Assembly: GCA_937893125.1 (NCBI GenBank)
Contig: CALBHW010000011.1
Location: forward strand, 1-14,061
Direction of reading: 5' to 3'
Length of the DNA stretch: 14,061 nt
DNA from: an uncultured Clostridia bacterium
GTDB taxonomy: Bacteria > Bacillota > Clostridia > Christensenellales > UBA1242
The notes beneath the pieces are model-generated. The model searched no databases. It saw only the letters and a list, made by a program, of their open reading frames with translations, and had not been told where the DNA came from. The stretch's first letter is position 1, and every line of letters starts with the position of its first letter. The translations under genes were made by a program, and so were the position numbers. Positions 1-7,113 of the stretch are shown here, piece by piece.

Positions 1-55
1 GTTTTTTAGTTGTTTTTTAGTTGTTTTTTAGTTGTTTTTTAGTTGTTTTTTAGTT
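1..55. repeat. 11-bp tandem repeat with helically phased A/T tracts
   Basis: Five perfect copies of GTTTTTTAGTT stand head to tail, and the array may continue off the left edge. The unit carries a T6 run (A6 on the minus strand) every 11 bp, close to one DNA helical turn, so the array should be intrinsically curved. A stop triplet (TAA on the minus strand) recurs every 11 bases and therefore falls in all three frames, so the array cannot be coding. It lies 87 bp downstream of the ntpI stop, inside what is normally the ntpI-ntpK part of a V-ATPase operon. Its function is unknown. It could be a slipped-strand expansion or a bent-DNA element. Confidence 0.95.
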
Positions 56-141
56 CAAAAATTGGATTTTTTGACTTCATTTTTTTACTTATTTTTGTTA
101 TTATTTGTCAAAAAATCATTTTAACTTAAAAACCGCTTTTT

Positions 142-2037
142 CTAAGTCAAATTGATAAATCTATAATCTCTTCCAAAGGGTTTAAATAATTCCCCTTCAC
201 CTTCATAGAATCTAGAGAAAAACTCAATATACTGCAACCTTGACACGTGAATATACGCTCCAAGCGCACCCATAAATAGATTAAAAGAATGACCAAAAAG
301 TAAGATTATTACGCCAACAATGGACGAGAAAATTCCGTTAAAAAAAGGAAAAGCTAGGTCGTCGACAATACTTGAAATAATTGCGCCTGATAGCATTAAC
401 CCAAAAAGACGAGCATAACTTAGCGTATCTGACAAAATGTTTATTAGTCCATAAACAGAACTAAAACATTTTGTAAATCGTTCAATGCCTTTGTTAACAA
501 AAACTTGTCCAAGCGAGCATATTGCCAAAAAAACAACAGCAATAATTAGCCCGATTTTGAATGTTCCCTGCACCACTCCCAGCATATCCAACGCTAAAAG
601 TATGAGACCTGCAAAAAAACCTTCCCACAAAAATCCAGAAACAAAAGCGGATAATGGTTGTTTTCTTTTTAAAAGAAGCACGCCTTTTAGAAAAAGTGAC
701 GCCATAATTTGCACAATTCCCGCCCCCAAACAAGCAATAAGCATTGTCGTGACATTTGTGACTGGATTTGGTAAAACCGCTTGCGGAACAATTGAAAGTC
801 TAGTGTGGTCCACCCCAAAAAACGAGCCGAACAGTACGCCAAAAATTATTGATGTTACCCCGCAAATTGACAAGACGCCCATAAGTTGATTTTTCTTTTT
901 TCCTAAAATGTACCACAAACCACATCCGATAAAAAGTATAAGTCCATAGCCGATGTCGGCGGTAATAAAGCCAAAAAATATGGAAAAGAAGAACATTATG
1001 AAGCCGTTTGGGTCAAGTTCGTAGTAATTCGGTGGTGAATATGTGTTCGTAATCGACTCAAAAGGTTTAACAATAGGGTTGTTTTTGAGAACAATTGGCG
1101 GGTTGTCTTTTTTGGAGATTTTAGAAAAGTTGTACTCAATGTTAAGTCCACTTTCATCTAGCATATGTTTAAGCTTTTCTTTTGATTCATCCTTTAAAAA
1201 AGCAGTTAAAAAGTAGACATTCTCGGTCATTTTAAAGTTGTTATCCGCATCAAGTTTTTGCTCTTTAAACTGTAAAAAGTCGTAATAAATTTTCAAACCT
1301 TTAATATTATCTTTTAAAGAGAAAATCTCGTCATCCAGTTTTCTAAACTGACTTTGCAACTTTGTTTTCGTGTTCTCACACTGCAAAATGATGTTTTTGG
1401 CAGTATCTTTATTGTCAAACGTGCAACGCGTTGCACCTAGTTCCAATAATTTTGCAAAAACAACTTGCGACTGAGATTTATGCGAATAAACTTTTATGAT
1501 ATTTTCAGTGTTGTCAAAAACCGTAAGTGGATAATCTTTTAAAAAGATGGTAAAATCATCAAATTTTGACACGTCAAGAAGTCCCAAAAAAATATCAGTT
1601 GTTTTTGTCCCCACAAAACTTGAAAATCTCTCTTCAAGTGCAATATAGGGCGAAAAAGCCGTTATTTTTGCGTCGAGTTGCGAAATTTGCCTAACAATTT
1701 CGTCTTGTTTTGACTTTATATCAATAACATTATTTATGATTTTTTCGGCATCCTTGCCTTGCGTTCTTTTAAACTCTTCTTTGTCAATTTCAATAATACT
1801 TGGCTTATATTTTGACCTGTTTTCGACACACTTTTCAATCGTTTCAATTGCATGGTCCACGCGAGATTTGATTGATTTTATTTCGTCATAAGTTTGCTCA
1901 TCAAAAAAAGTTCCCGTATCATCAAAATCTTCCGTTTGAGTGAGCTCAACTTCGCCGGAATCAAAAAGTGTTGTTAAAAGTTGTTGCCGTTCCGATTTTA
2001 AACCGACGAGATTAAGTTTTGCCATTTTTACGATCAC
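142..2037 (-). CDS. ntpI: V-type ATP synthase subunit I (membrane a-subunit)
   Basis: 631 aa, normal length for the bacterial/archaeal a-subunit. This subunit forms the proton or sodium half-channels against the c-ring and anchors the peripheral stalks. Residues 1-340 are a soluble, partly coiled-coil domain starting MIVKMAKLNLVGLKS, the usual family N-terminus. From about residue 345 (GFIMFFFSIFFGF) to 590 there are several membrane helices. The essential channel arginine is visible as Arg543 in SYARLFGL. The late HSFNLFMGALGAYIHVSRL and FYEGEGELFKPF motifs near the C-terminus are diagnostic. The start is GTG at 2037, overlapping the TGA of the upstream stalk gene by four bases (GTGA), which implies translational coupling. 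An ATG four codons in is less likely because the family N-terminus includes the first residues. Whether H+ or Na+ is moved cannot be told without the c-subunit, which would lie off the left edge. Confidence 0.96.
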   Translation of the reverse strand: MIVKMAKLNLVGLKSERQQLLTTLFDSGEVELTQTEDFDDTGTFFDEQTYDEIKSIKSRVDHAIETIEKCVENRSKYKPSIIEIDKEEFKRTQGKDAEKIINNVIDIKSKQDEIVRQISQLDAKITAFSPYIALEERFSSFVGTKTTDIFLGLLDVSKFDDFTIFLKDYPLTVFDNTENIIKVYSHKSQSQVVFAKLLELGATRCTFDNKDTAKNIILQCENTKTKLQSQFRKLDDEIFSLKDNIKGLKIYYDFLQFKEQKLDADNNFKMTENVYFLTAFLKDESKEKLKHMLDESGLNIEYNFSKISKKDNPPIVLKNNPIVKPFESITNTYSPPNYYELDPNGFIMFFFSIFFGFITADIGYGLILFIGCGLWYILGKKKNQLMGVLSICGVTSIIFGVLFGSFFGVDHTRLSIVPQAVLPNPVTNVTTMLIACLGAGIVQIMASLFLKGVLLLKRKQPLSAFVSGFLWEGFFAGLILLALDMLGVVQGTFKIGLIIAVVFLAICSLGQVFVNKGIERFTKCFSSVYGLINILSDTLSYARLFGLMLSGAIISSIVDDLAFPFFNGIFSSIVGVIILLFGHSFNLFMGALGAYIHVSRLQYIEFFSRFYEGEGELFKPFGRDYRFINLT

Positions 2038-2345
2038 TTTTTCACCTCGTCAGCCAAAATTTGTGCTACTTTCATAACATTTTCTACGCAATTCTGTTTT
2101 AATTCTTCACACTTGTTTTTACAACTTTGAATTGACAAATCATATTCTTCTTTTGCCTGTTTTTCTTGCTCTAAAAGAAGTTCCTTATACAATTTTTTAT
2201 TATTTACAACTGCCTTTTTTTGCGCGTCTAAAATGGACGAATTTGTTTTTTGAAGATTAGCAGTCGCGTTTTGTTTTGCAGTCAATAAAAGAGTGCCAGC
2301 GATTCTCTCGGCTCTAACAATTTCATCTACTATTTCGTTACGCAT
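2034..2345 (-). CDS. ntpF: V-type ATPase peripheral-stalk coiled-coil subunit (NtpF / G/H-like)
   Basis: 103 aa from the ATG at 2345. The protein is hydrophilic, rich in Lys, Glu, Gln and Ala, and almost entirely predicted coiled coil (MRNEIVDEIVRAERIAGTLL, then long KxxxE/Q-type heptads), as expected for the G/H subunit that pairs with subunit E in the peripheral stalk. Its position directly before ntpI, with a 4-base stop/start overlap, matches the order ntpF-ntpI seen in Enterococcus-type operons. A GTG at 2354 would add three residues, but the ribosome-binding site AAAGGAG (2354-2360) runs into that GTG and is correctly spaced (8 nt) for the ATG at 2345. The sequence is low in specific motifs, so the subunit name rests mainly on the neighbour. 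It is probably the first gene of the operon. Confidence 0.85.
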   Translation of the reverse strand: MRNEIVDEIVRAERIAGTLLLTAKQNATANLQKTNSSILDAQKKAVVNNKKLYKELLLEQEKQAKEEYDLSIQSCKNKCEELKQNCVENVMKVAQILADEVKK

Positions 2346-2353
2346 TTTCGGCA

Positions 2354-2360
2354 CTCCTTT
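2354..2360 (-). promoter_or_regulatory. Ribosome-binding site fixing the stalk-subunit start
   Basis: AAAGGAG on the minus strand. It overlaps the upstream GTG codon and sits 8 nt before the ATG at 2345, ruling in favour of the shorter protein. Confidence 0.75.
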
Positions 2361-2391
2361 TATTTTTTAGTTAAAATTACATGCATTTTTT

Positions 2392-2458
2392 GAAAGCACA
2401 AAGCAAGTACTTTGCAGGCGCGTTAGCAAAAATTTTGCTCTTGTTCCAAAATTTACTT
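2392..2458 (-). repeat. Structured dispersed repeat, copy 1
   Basis: Read on the minus strand, this segment matches 10862-10927 on the plus strand over about 63 aligned columns with roughly 50 identities and one gap. Both copies carry the same order of three potential hairpins: AAATTTTG..ACAAG..CAAAATTT, a small GC-TAAC-GC stem, and GCAAAG...CTTTG. This copy lies 47 bp upstream of the stalk-subunit start, in the same orientation as that operon, and so could sit in its leader. It contains no coding frame. It is likely a REP- or MITE-type dispersed element, inferred from two copies only. Confidence 0.75.
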
Positions 2459-2768
2459 ACTATGTATATTTTACATTAAATTTAATAAAAATATCAAGCA
2501 AAAACGCGTCAAAAAATATTTACAAAAACGAATTTTTGACAATTTTTAAATATACTGTTTTATATCGTCATTTTTTGTCGAATTTAACCAAAAAATTTTA
2601 GGAGTTTTCAGATAATTCGACTTTTTTAAATAAAAAAAATACCCCTTAGCAAAATTCACAGATTATTAACGGAATCACAAAAAAAGCGATTAAAGTGATT
2701 ATTACAAGGTTATGCTTGTAAATAAAGAAAAAAATCTTTTGTAAAATAACACATATATGTAATTTAAT

Positions 2769-2796
2769 TTGACAATTTTCCTGCTTTTCTTACAAT
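2769..2796 (+). promoter_or_regulatory. Sigma-A-type promoter for the DUF2179 protein gene
   Basis: A perfect -35 TTGACA (2769-2774), a 16-bp spacer and -10 TACAAT (2791-2796). Transcription would start near 2803, about 20 nt before the ATG at 2822, leaving room for the GGTAGGA ribosome-binding site at 2810-2816. Confidence 0.8.
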
Positions 2797-2821
2797 AGAA
2801 GATGTAATAGGTAGGATTAAA

Positions 2822-3376
2822 ATGTTTTTCGGAATTCAATTACCCCTTTGGGCGGTTTGCATCATTATTGTCGTTGGGCGTTCAATAGAAATGACTCTGT
2901 GCGGATTTAGAACGGTTTGTACTGTTAAAGGCAAGCCTTTTATTGCTGCCACGGTTGGTTTTTTTGAAGTGTTTTTGTGGTTCAATGTGGTTAAAGCGGC
3001 GCTTGATTACGTAACAACTGGCACTCTTGACACGCTCACAATTGCGCTCTTCTATTCTCTTGGTTTTGCTATTGGAACATTTCTTGGATGCAAATTGTCG
3101 ACCATTTTTGTCAAAACAAAACTTGATGTTCAAATTATTTTGTCGAGTAAAAACGAGCAACTAATCGAAATTTTTAAAGAAAAAGGATACGGACAAACAA
3201 TTTTGAACGCACGCGGAAGCAATAGTGGCGAAGAAACATATATGGTTAAAATAGAAACAGACAACAAGTCAATCAATGAAATTAAAAGTCTTGTCGACCA
3301 ATATGACCCAAAAGCCTTTGTTTCAATTCGTGAAGTAAAGGAAGTCGTCGGCGGATATTTTGGAAACAAAAAATGA
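2822..3376 (+). CDS. DUF5698/DUF2179 membrane protein (UPF0316, YebE-like)
   Basis: 184 aa. Three hydrophobic segments occupy about residues 5-20, 40-60 and 70-95, with the family signature region RSIEMTLCGFRTVCTVKGKP between the first two. A soluble C-terminal domain follows (about 102-175), with EKGYGQTILNARGSNSGEE and the DPKAFVSIREV strand typical of DUF2179. This domain is shared with YitT-type proteins and is thought to be a small ligand-sensing or regulatory fold, but no biochemical role is established. The gene is monocistronic: it has its own promoter upstream (TTGACA-16-TACAAT) and a bidirectional terminator about 210 bp downstream. The ribosome-binding site GGTAGGA is 5 nt from the ATG. 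It is divergent from the V-ATPase operon. I am confident of the family, not of a function. Confidence 0.9.
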   Translation: MFFGIQLPLWAVCIIIVVGRSIEMTLCGFRTVCTVKGKPFIAATVGFFEVFLWFNVVKAALDYVTTGTLDTLTIALFYSLGFAIGTFLGCKLSTIFVKTKLDVQIILSSKNEQLIEIFKEKGYGQTILNARGSNSGEETYMVKIETDNKSINEIKSLVDQYDPKAFVSIREVKEVVGGYFGNKK

Positions 3377-3587
3377 TAACCTAAAATAAAATTGAAATTT
3401 ATTTATATAGTTTTTAATATATAGAAATAGAAATATAAGCATTTCTAACTATTTAATATAAAACTTTGTTGTCCTATTATGTCAAACGATTTTAATTTTA
3501 ATAAAAACAAATAAAATTATTAAAACTTATTCAAAAGGTTAAAAACTATTTTAAAATAGGTTTCTATCATTCCTTAATTTTAAGCGA

Positions 3588-3615
3588 AAAAAATCTCCAA
3601 AAAAGGAGATTTTTT
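3588..3615. terminator. Bidirectional intrinsic terminator between convergent genes
   Basis: A perfect 11-bp stem (AAAAAATCTCC / GGAGATTTTTT) with an A6 loop. A T-run follows on either strand, so it can end the plus-strand DUF2179 transcript and the minus-strand small membrane protein transcript, whose stop is 33 bp away. The 211 bp between the plus gene and this hairpin are AT-rich and show nothing else convincing. Confidence 0.88.
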
Positions 3616-3647
3616 ACTTGTATCTAAATATATTCAATTTGTGATTA

Positions 3648-3914
3648 TTACACACCTGTTCTTGTCGCGAAATAAATAATAAGTTCTACAGCAACGCAAA
3701 TAAATCCAGCAATAACAAGCGCCATTCCAACAATTTTCAAGGTTAAAAACAACTTGTCATTACTCTCAACATTGTTATTGTGTCTAACCGCTCTCGTTAT
3801 GCGTCTTGACAAAAAGCCAATTGCGACACCAAGGGCGATAAGCGCAAGCCCGATGATAACAACCACACTTTCTGAAAAAAATTGCCATATTGTACGACCC
3901 ATTAAAACTAACAT
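3648..3914 (-). CDS. Small two-helix membrane protein of unknown function
   Basis: 88 aa from the ATG at 3914. I do not recognise the family. There are two hydrophobic helices (about residues 12-32, SVVVIIGLALIALGVAIGF, and 58-80, IVGMALVIAGFICVAVELI) joined by a basic loop (SRRITRAVRHNNN), so both ends probably face the side opposite the loop. There is no signal cleavage site and no catalytic motif. A longer frame begins with TTG at 3926, but the strong GGAGGG ribosome-binding site (3919-3924) lies inside that extension and is correctly spaced for the ATG at 3914. It is transcribed alone, from a strong extended -10 promoter at 3943-3971 to the terminator at 3588-3615. Confidence 0.8.
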   Translation of the reverse strand: MLVLMGRTIWQFFSESVVVIIGLALIALGVAIGFLSRRITRAVRHNNNVESNDKLFLTLKIVGMALVIAGFICVAVELIIYFATRTGV

Positions 3915-3918
3915 AACA

Positions 3919-3924
3919 CCCTCC
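3919..3924 (-). promoter_or_regulatory. Ribosome-binding site fixing the small membrane protein start
   Basis: GGAGGG on the minus strand, 4 nt before the ATG at 3914. It falls within the longer open frame and therefore excludes the TTG at 3926. Confidence 0.8.
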
Positions 3925-3942
3925 AAAATTTTTTATACAAGT

Positions 3943-3971
3943 ATTATAGCAAAAAGAAAAACAAATTTCAA
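3943..3971 (-). promoter_or_regulatory. Strong extended -10 sigma-A promoter for the small membrane protein
   Basis: On the minus strand: -35 TTGAAA (3971-3966), a 17-bp spacer ending in TGC, and a perfect -10 TATAAT (3948-3943), giving the extended TGnTATAAT form. The predicted start near 3936 leaves a leader of about 22 nt, just enough for the ribosome-binding site. Confidence 0.82.
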
Positions 3972-4176
3972 TAGTTATTTTTAATATAAATATTTTTGGT
4001 AAAAATGACAAAAAAATTACATTTTTAAACATTGCAAAATGACAGAAAAAATAGATTAAAGAAATTGCCTTATAAATAATTTGTAATCTAAAATTTGGCA
4101 CAATATTTGTCATTTTTAAAGGTAAAAAGGCTCTTTAAGTACTTTTTCTAAATATTACTCATAAAACAAAATAGCC

Positions 4177-6042
4177 CTACTCTAACTCTAGACCAAATTT
4201 GTCAAGTAACGCATAAAATGATTTTGGGTCAACATTAAAGTACTTAATTATTTTTCCAAGCGACCTTCTCTTATCATTAAAGAACTTCCATGCTATATAG
4301 GTCGCAACTTCCAACTTCTCGTATTCTTCGCCAACTACAACATTTGCAAGCGGTTCAACAATTTGCGCAATATCATAGTCGCCCGCTTGAACATGGTCGA
4401 TAATATATCCAAATGCAAAAAGCGTTGCGTCATGCACAAGAGGATTTGCTTTAAAGAGTTTCTCCATATTAGGCAAATAAAACCTATAATACTCGTCGTC
4501 TTTCACAAAACCAACGCTAGTAATATTTTCTAATTTCTTTTTTATATTATTCTCATTTTTATTGTTCTTCTGCTCTTTTTTATCGCTAATACACCTATTT
4601 GCCTTTAAATTATCGTTTTTTGCAAATTGTACGACTTTATTATCTTCCAAATCATCAAAATTATTTTCAAATGTTGATACTTTTTTCCCATCAAGGCTCA
4701 AAAGTGGATTTTTACTTATTGTAATTCCCTTGAATTTCCTTTTGCCTACATCACTTCTTAGTAAAACAAGATTTTTCTTTACTTCAATAGGCAAAAAATC
4801 GGTTACAAAAATAAAGTTAAATAACAAACTCGCATATGCACTATCAATTTTGGCAAGTTTATAGAGTAAAAGTTGTGCACTTTCGACTTCTTGCAACTTT
4901 GCGACATAAAGGAATAAATTGAAATTGTCGTGAAAGAAGTTTTCAAGTTTTTTGCTATCTAGAAGCAACAAATCACTAAGCTTTCCCTTCAATTTCACAA
5001 ATTCTTTCATCGGGATATTAAAAACATATTCCACTTGCTCGTTTCGCTCTTCGTCACATAATTTAAGATAATAGTCATACATATATCTATTAAAAAAATC
5101 ATAATCGCGAAGAGATATGAGTTGGTTCTTTGCTTTATCATATTGTTTTGCGTTAATACACGCAAGTGCAAAATAGAAATTGACTTCAACTTCTTCAAAC
5201 CCTTCCGAAACAAAATCCTCCATAAATGACACCGCAAGTTTAGGTTCCCCAGTTTGAGCGAAAGCAAGACCAATATTGAATTTTTCTTTCTCATTTTCAA
5301 TATTTAGGTCTAAAAGTCGTTTCTTCGTGTCATTGTATTTCATTTTATTGTTGCTAGCGTGATAAATTAAAAGAAGATTGCTTAAATCCGTTGGGCAATC
5401 TCTGCCATAATCTTCGATAAGTTTCTCCGCTTTTTCTAAGTCGCCCGAAAAAAAGTATGCTAGAGTCAGTTCTGACCTAACGCTATCACGTCCCAATGAG
5501 TTTAAATTTTTATAAGTTTGTATAGCCGAATCGAAATCCCCCATTGTCATATAATTACGAGCCAAATCAACTTTTTCTTCAAAATTTGGTTCATATTCTT
5601 CCTTTCCTTCTTCGTACATCTTATAAAATTCATCTGGAAAGGTTTTTAATTTATCAAAAGTATTTTTAGCAAAATCCAATGTATAACTTGTAACATTCGG
5701 ATTTTTTAAAACTTCTTTTAATAGTTTTGCTCCTTGTTCAATTTTATTAGTAAGAAGATAATTTCTTGCGATATGTACCAAATAACTTGGTTTATTAACA
5801 TAATTAAGTGCCAAATAAAAGAACAAGTTTGATGTTTCGAAATTGAAAGCGTTAGAATAAGCAACAGCAATTTGTTCCAAGGTGTCATCGCGAATAACAC
5901 CTTTTTTTAGTTCCATTTCAAAACACATCAAAAGATATTTAATCCCTTTTTTGACATCGGAAAAAGTAATGTTAGCCAAATTAACACCTTGTGTAAAATA
6001 ATAATGTTCGAAATCGCTCTTATCAAATGTTTTTGGTTGCAT
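4177..6042 (-). CDS. Orphan TPR-like helical repeat protein
   Basis: 621 aa, with no signal peptide or membrane segment, so cytoplasmic. Residues about 20-345 are consecutive helix pairs with TPR-style spacing and residues, for example DLARNYMTMGDFDSAIQTYK (near 157-176) and LTLAYFFSGDLEKAEKLIED (near 192-212), and a pair containing GLAFAQTGEPKLAVSFMEDF. A middle helical region (about 345-440) follows, then an Asn/Lys-rich low-complexity linker (about 488-505). A final compact domain of about 115 residues contains YYRFYLPNMEKLFKANPLV and VATYIAWKFFNDKRRSLGKI. TPR folds are protein-binding scaffolds. The partner is unknown and I recognise no family for the C-terminal domain. The gene stands alone. 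The ATG at 6042 has only AGGG one base upstream, with an in-frame TAG two codons before it, so initiation may depend on the mini-ORF at 6023-6088. Confidence 0.85.
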   Translation of the reverse strand: MQPKTFDKSDFEHYYFTQGVNLANITFSDVKKGIKYLLMCFEMELKKGVIRDDTLEQIAVAYSNAFNFETSNLFFYLALNYVNKPSYLVHIARNYLLTNKIEQGAKLLKEVLKNPNVTSYTLDFAKNTFDKLKTFPDEFYKMYEEGKEEYEPNFEEKVDLARNYMTMGDFDSAIQTYKNLNSLGRDSVRSELTLAYFFSGDLEKAEKLIEDYGRDCPTDLSNLLLIYHASNNKMKYNDTKKRLLDLNIENEKEKFNIGLAFAQTGEPKLAVSFMEDFVSEGFEEVEVNFYFALACINAKQYDKAKNQLISLRDYDFFNRYMYDYYLKLCDEERNEQVEYVFNIPMKEFVKLKGKLSDLLLLDSKKLENFFHDNFNLFLYVAKLQEVESAQLLLYKLAKIDSAYASLLFNFIFVTDFLPIEVKKNLVLLRSDVGKRKFKGITISKNPLLSLDGKKVSTFENNFDDLEDNKVVQFAKNDNLKANRCISDKKEQKNNKNENNIKKKLENITSVGFVKDDEYYRFYLPNMEKLFKANPLVHDATLFAFGYIIDHVQAGDYDIAQIVEPLANVVVGEEYEKLEVATYIAWKFFNDKRRSLGKIIKYFNVDPKSFYALLDKFGLELE

Positions 6043-6088
6043 ACCCTATTTTTATGCAAAGAAAAGCAAATATTTGCGTAAATTGCAT
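6023..6088 (-). CDS. Possible 21-codon leader ORF overlapping the TPR gene start
   Basis: On the minus strand a strong AAAGGAG (6094-6100 region) is followed 5 nt later by an ATG at 6088. The frame encodes 21 residues beginning MQFTQIFAFLCIKIGYATKN and stops with TGA at 6023, 20 bases inside the TPR gene in another frame. This is the only good ribosome-binding site near the TPR start, so the mini-ORF may deliver ribosomes to it by termination-reinitiation. It could instead mark a frameshift in the true N-terminus. The peptide resembles nothing I know. The call rests on position and ribosome-binding site alone. Confidence 0.4.
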   Translation of the reverse strand: MQFTQIFAFLCIKIGYATKNI

Positions 6089-6090
6089 AA
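6052..6090 (-). promoter_or_regulatory. Nested inverted repeats over the TPR gene leader
   Basis: An outer perfect 8-bp inverted repeat, TTATGCAA (6090-6083 on the minus strand) and TTGCATAA (6059-6052), encloses a perfect 12-bp palindrome, GCAAATATTTGC (6066-6077). The outer left arm contains the mini-ORF start codon and the right arm ends 9 nt before the TPR start codon. It could fold in mRNA to control initiation or act as a DNA operator. The function is inferred. Confidence 0.5.
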
Positions 6091-6100
6091 ATCTCCTTTT

Positions 6101-6395
6101 AATTTTTCCTTATTTTAACTTTTAAAGATTTTTAAGTCCTAAATTTCGTGTTTGATTTTACCTTAAATATGTCAAAGCAAATTTTCGCAAATCACGAAAG
6201 AATATTTTACCAGTTTTTTTAATAATCTCAAACAACTTTTTACATAAATCAAATAAATTTTTTCAAATTTTTTCCTTTTTTTTACTATAAATTGCTTTAT
6301 TTTATTAAAATTGTTATTAAAAACTCGAAATTTTGTCAAAAACCTTCAAAATATTACAAAATTCTACAAAAATTTTCTCTTTTTATGTGGTCATT
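6101..6395. other. AT-rich intergenic region with no gene
   Basis: About 300 bp between the TPR gene leader and the terminator of the dnaG operon. It is very rich in A/T runs. It should hold the TPR gene promoter on the minus strand. One TTGACA (6339-6334) and another (6175-6170) are present, but neither has a convincing -10 at 16-18 bp. No RNA gene or coding frame is supported. Confidence 0.6.
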
Positions 6396-6421
6396 AAAAA
6401 AGTTGGGTCCAGCCCAACTTT
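6396..6421 (-). terminator. Intrinsic terminator of the dnaG-rpoD operon
   Basis: On the minus strand, a 9-bp stem AAAGTTGGG / CCCAACTTT with a 5-nt loop (CTGGA), continued into a T6 run. It starts two bases after the stop codon of the zinc-ribbon protein and is a textbook rho-independent terminator. Confidence 0.93.
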
Positions 6422-6423
6422 AA

Positions 6424-7113
6424 TTACACATAATTTACCCTTCTGCAATGTTCGCATTCAAGGTAGCCTTTTTCTTTCAAAGCCCCCATTTGCGCGCTGG
6501 AAAACTCCATACTACACCCGCCACAGGACGAGTGATTAAGTTTAACAACCACTGGAAAAATTTTATCTTGTCGAAGTTGTTTATATTTAGTTAAAAGTCT
6601 TGCGTCACATTTTTTCTCCACATCAAGCATTTTTTGTCTTAACTCATTTTCTTGCGGAATAAACTTTTTTTCAATTTCAGCCCATTTTTCTTTTGATGCG
6701 ACGTAAAGTTTTTTATATGAAACAATGTTGTTCTTGCAATTTTCAAATGATTTTATAAGGTTGTTTGAAGTCTCAACTTGCGTTGATAAATTGCGTTCCA
6801 AAACCGACAACTGACTCACTATGTTGTCACATTCCGCAATTGCTTTTTCCTTTTCATCCTTACCCATTTCGTCGATTTTTGCTCTTAAATCTTCGTAGGC
6901 TTTTAGTAGTTTTGCATACAAGGATTTATATTTTTCAAAATTGTCAATCGCCTTTTTTGACTCCGCGTCAACGGTTGTAAGCTTCGCTTGATTTTCCTTA
7001 ATCAAGGTTGCGTATTTAGTCAAATTTTCCTTTTCTTTACAGTTTTCAAAGTCTCTTTTTAATTTTAAAAGTTGCATATCCAAACTTTGATATTCTAAAA
7101 TTGTCTCAAACAT
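6424..7113 (-). CDS. Coiled-coil protein with C-terminal C4-type zinc ribbon (DUF164/CdsZ-like)
   Basis: 229 aa. Residues about 1-185 form a long antiparallel coiled coil (Lys/Glu/Gln heptads). The C-terminus is a zinc ribbon with ligands Cys197-x2-Cys200 (SSCGGCSMEF) and Cys220-x2-Cys223 (ECEHCRR), and the GYLECEHCRR end is typical. This family is widespread in bacteria, resembles an elongated nucleic-acid or ribosome-associated adaptor, and has no firmly defined biochemical role here. It is the last gene of the dnaG-rpoD-trmK operon. It overlaps trmK by 8 bp, with its ribosome-binding site AAGGAG (7 nt spacing) inside the trmK end, and the terminator follows immediately. In many Bacillota a nif3-type gene sits between trmK and this gene; none is present here. 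Confidence 0.9.
   Translation of the reverse strand: MFETILEYQSLDMQLLKLKRDFENCKEKENLTKYATLIKENQAKLTTVDAESKKAIDNFEKYKSLYAKLLKAYEDLRAKIDEMGKDEKEKAIAECDNIVSQLSVLERNLSTQVETSNNLIKSFENCKNNIVSYKKLYVASKEKWAEIEKKFIPQENELRQKMLDVEKKCDARLLTKYKQLRQDKIFPVVVKLNHSSCGGCSMEFSSAQMGALKEKGYLECEHCRRVNYV

Noticed and set aside
485..889. Open plus-strand frame of 134 codons opposite ntpI
   Set aside because: It is antisense to conserved membrane helices of subunit I, has no ribosome-binding site and its translation resembles nothing.
1421..1436. Perfect 16-bp palindrome GTGCAACGCGTTGCAC inside ntpI
   Set aside because: It encodes ordinary residues in the soluble domain (ATRCT region) with no other signal nearby; most likely chance, though rare in AT-rich DNA.
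2536..2565. Second TTGACA on the plus strand upstream of the DUF2179 gene
   Set aside because: No good -10 at 16-18 bp (TTTATA at best), and the promoter at 2769-2796 is far better.
3457..3485. Possible minus-strand promoter (TTGACA then TTTATA) pointing into the 3' end of the DUF2179 gene
   Set aside because: The -35 is perfect but the -10 matches only about half of the consensus; in such AT-rich DNA this is not enough to call an antisense RNA.
4113..4150. Possible terminator after the TPR gene (AAAAAG...CTTTTT)
   Set aside because: The stem is only six mostly A-T pairs with a 12-nt loop; too weak to annotate.
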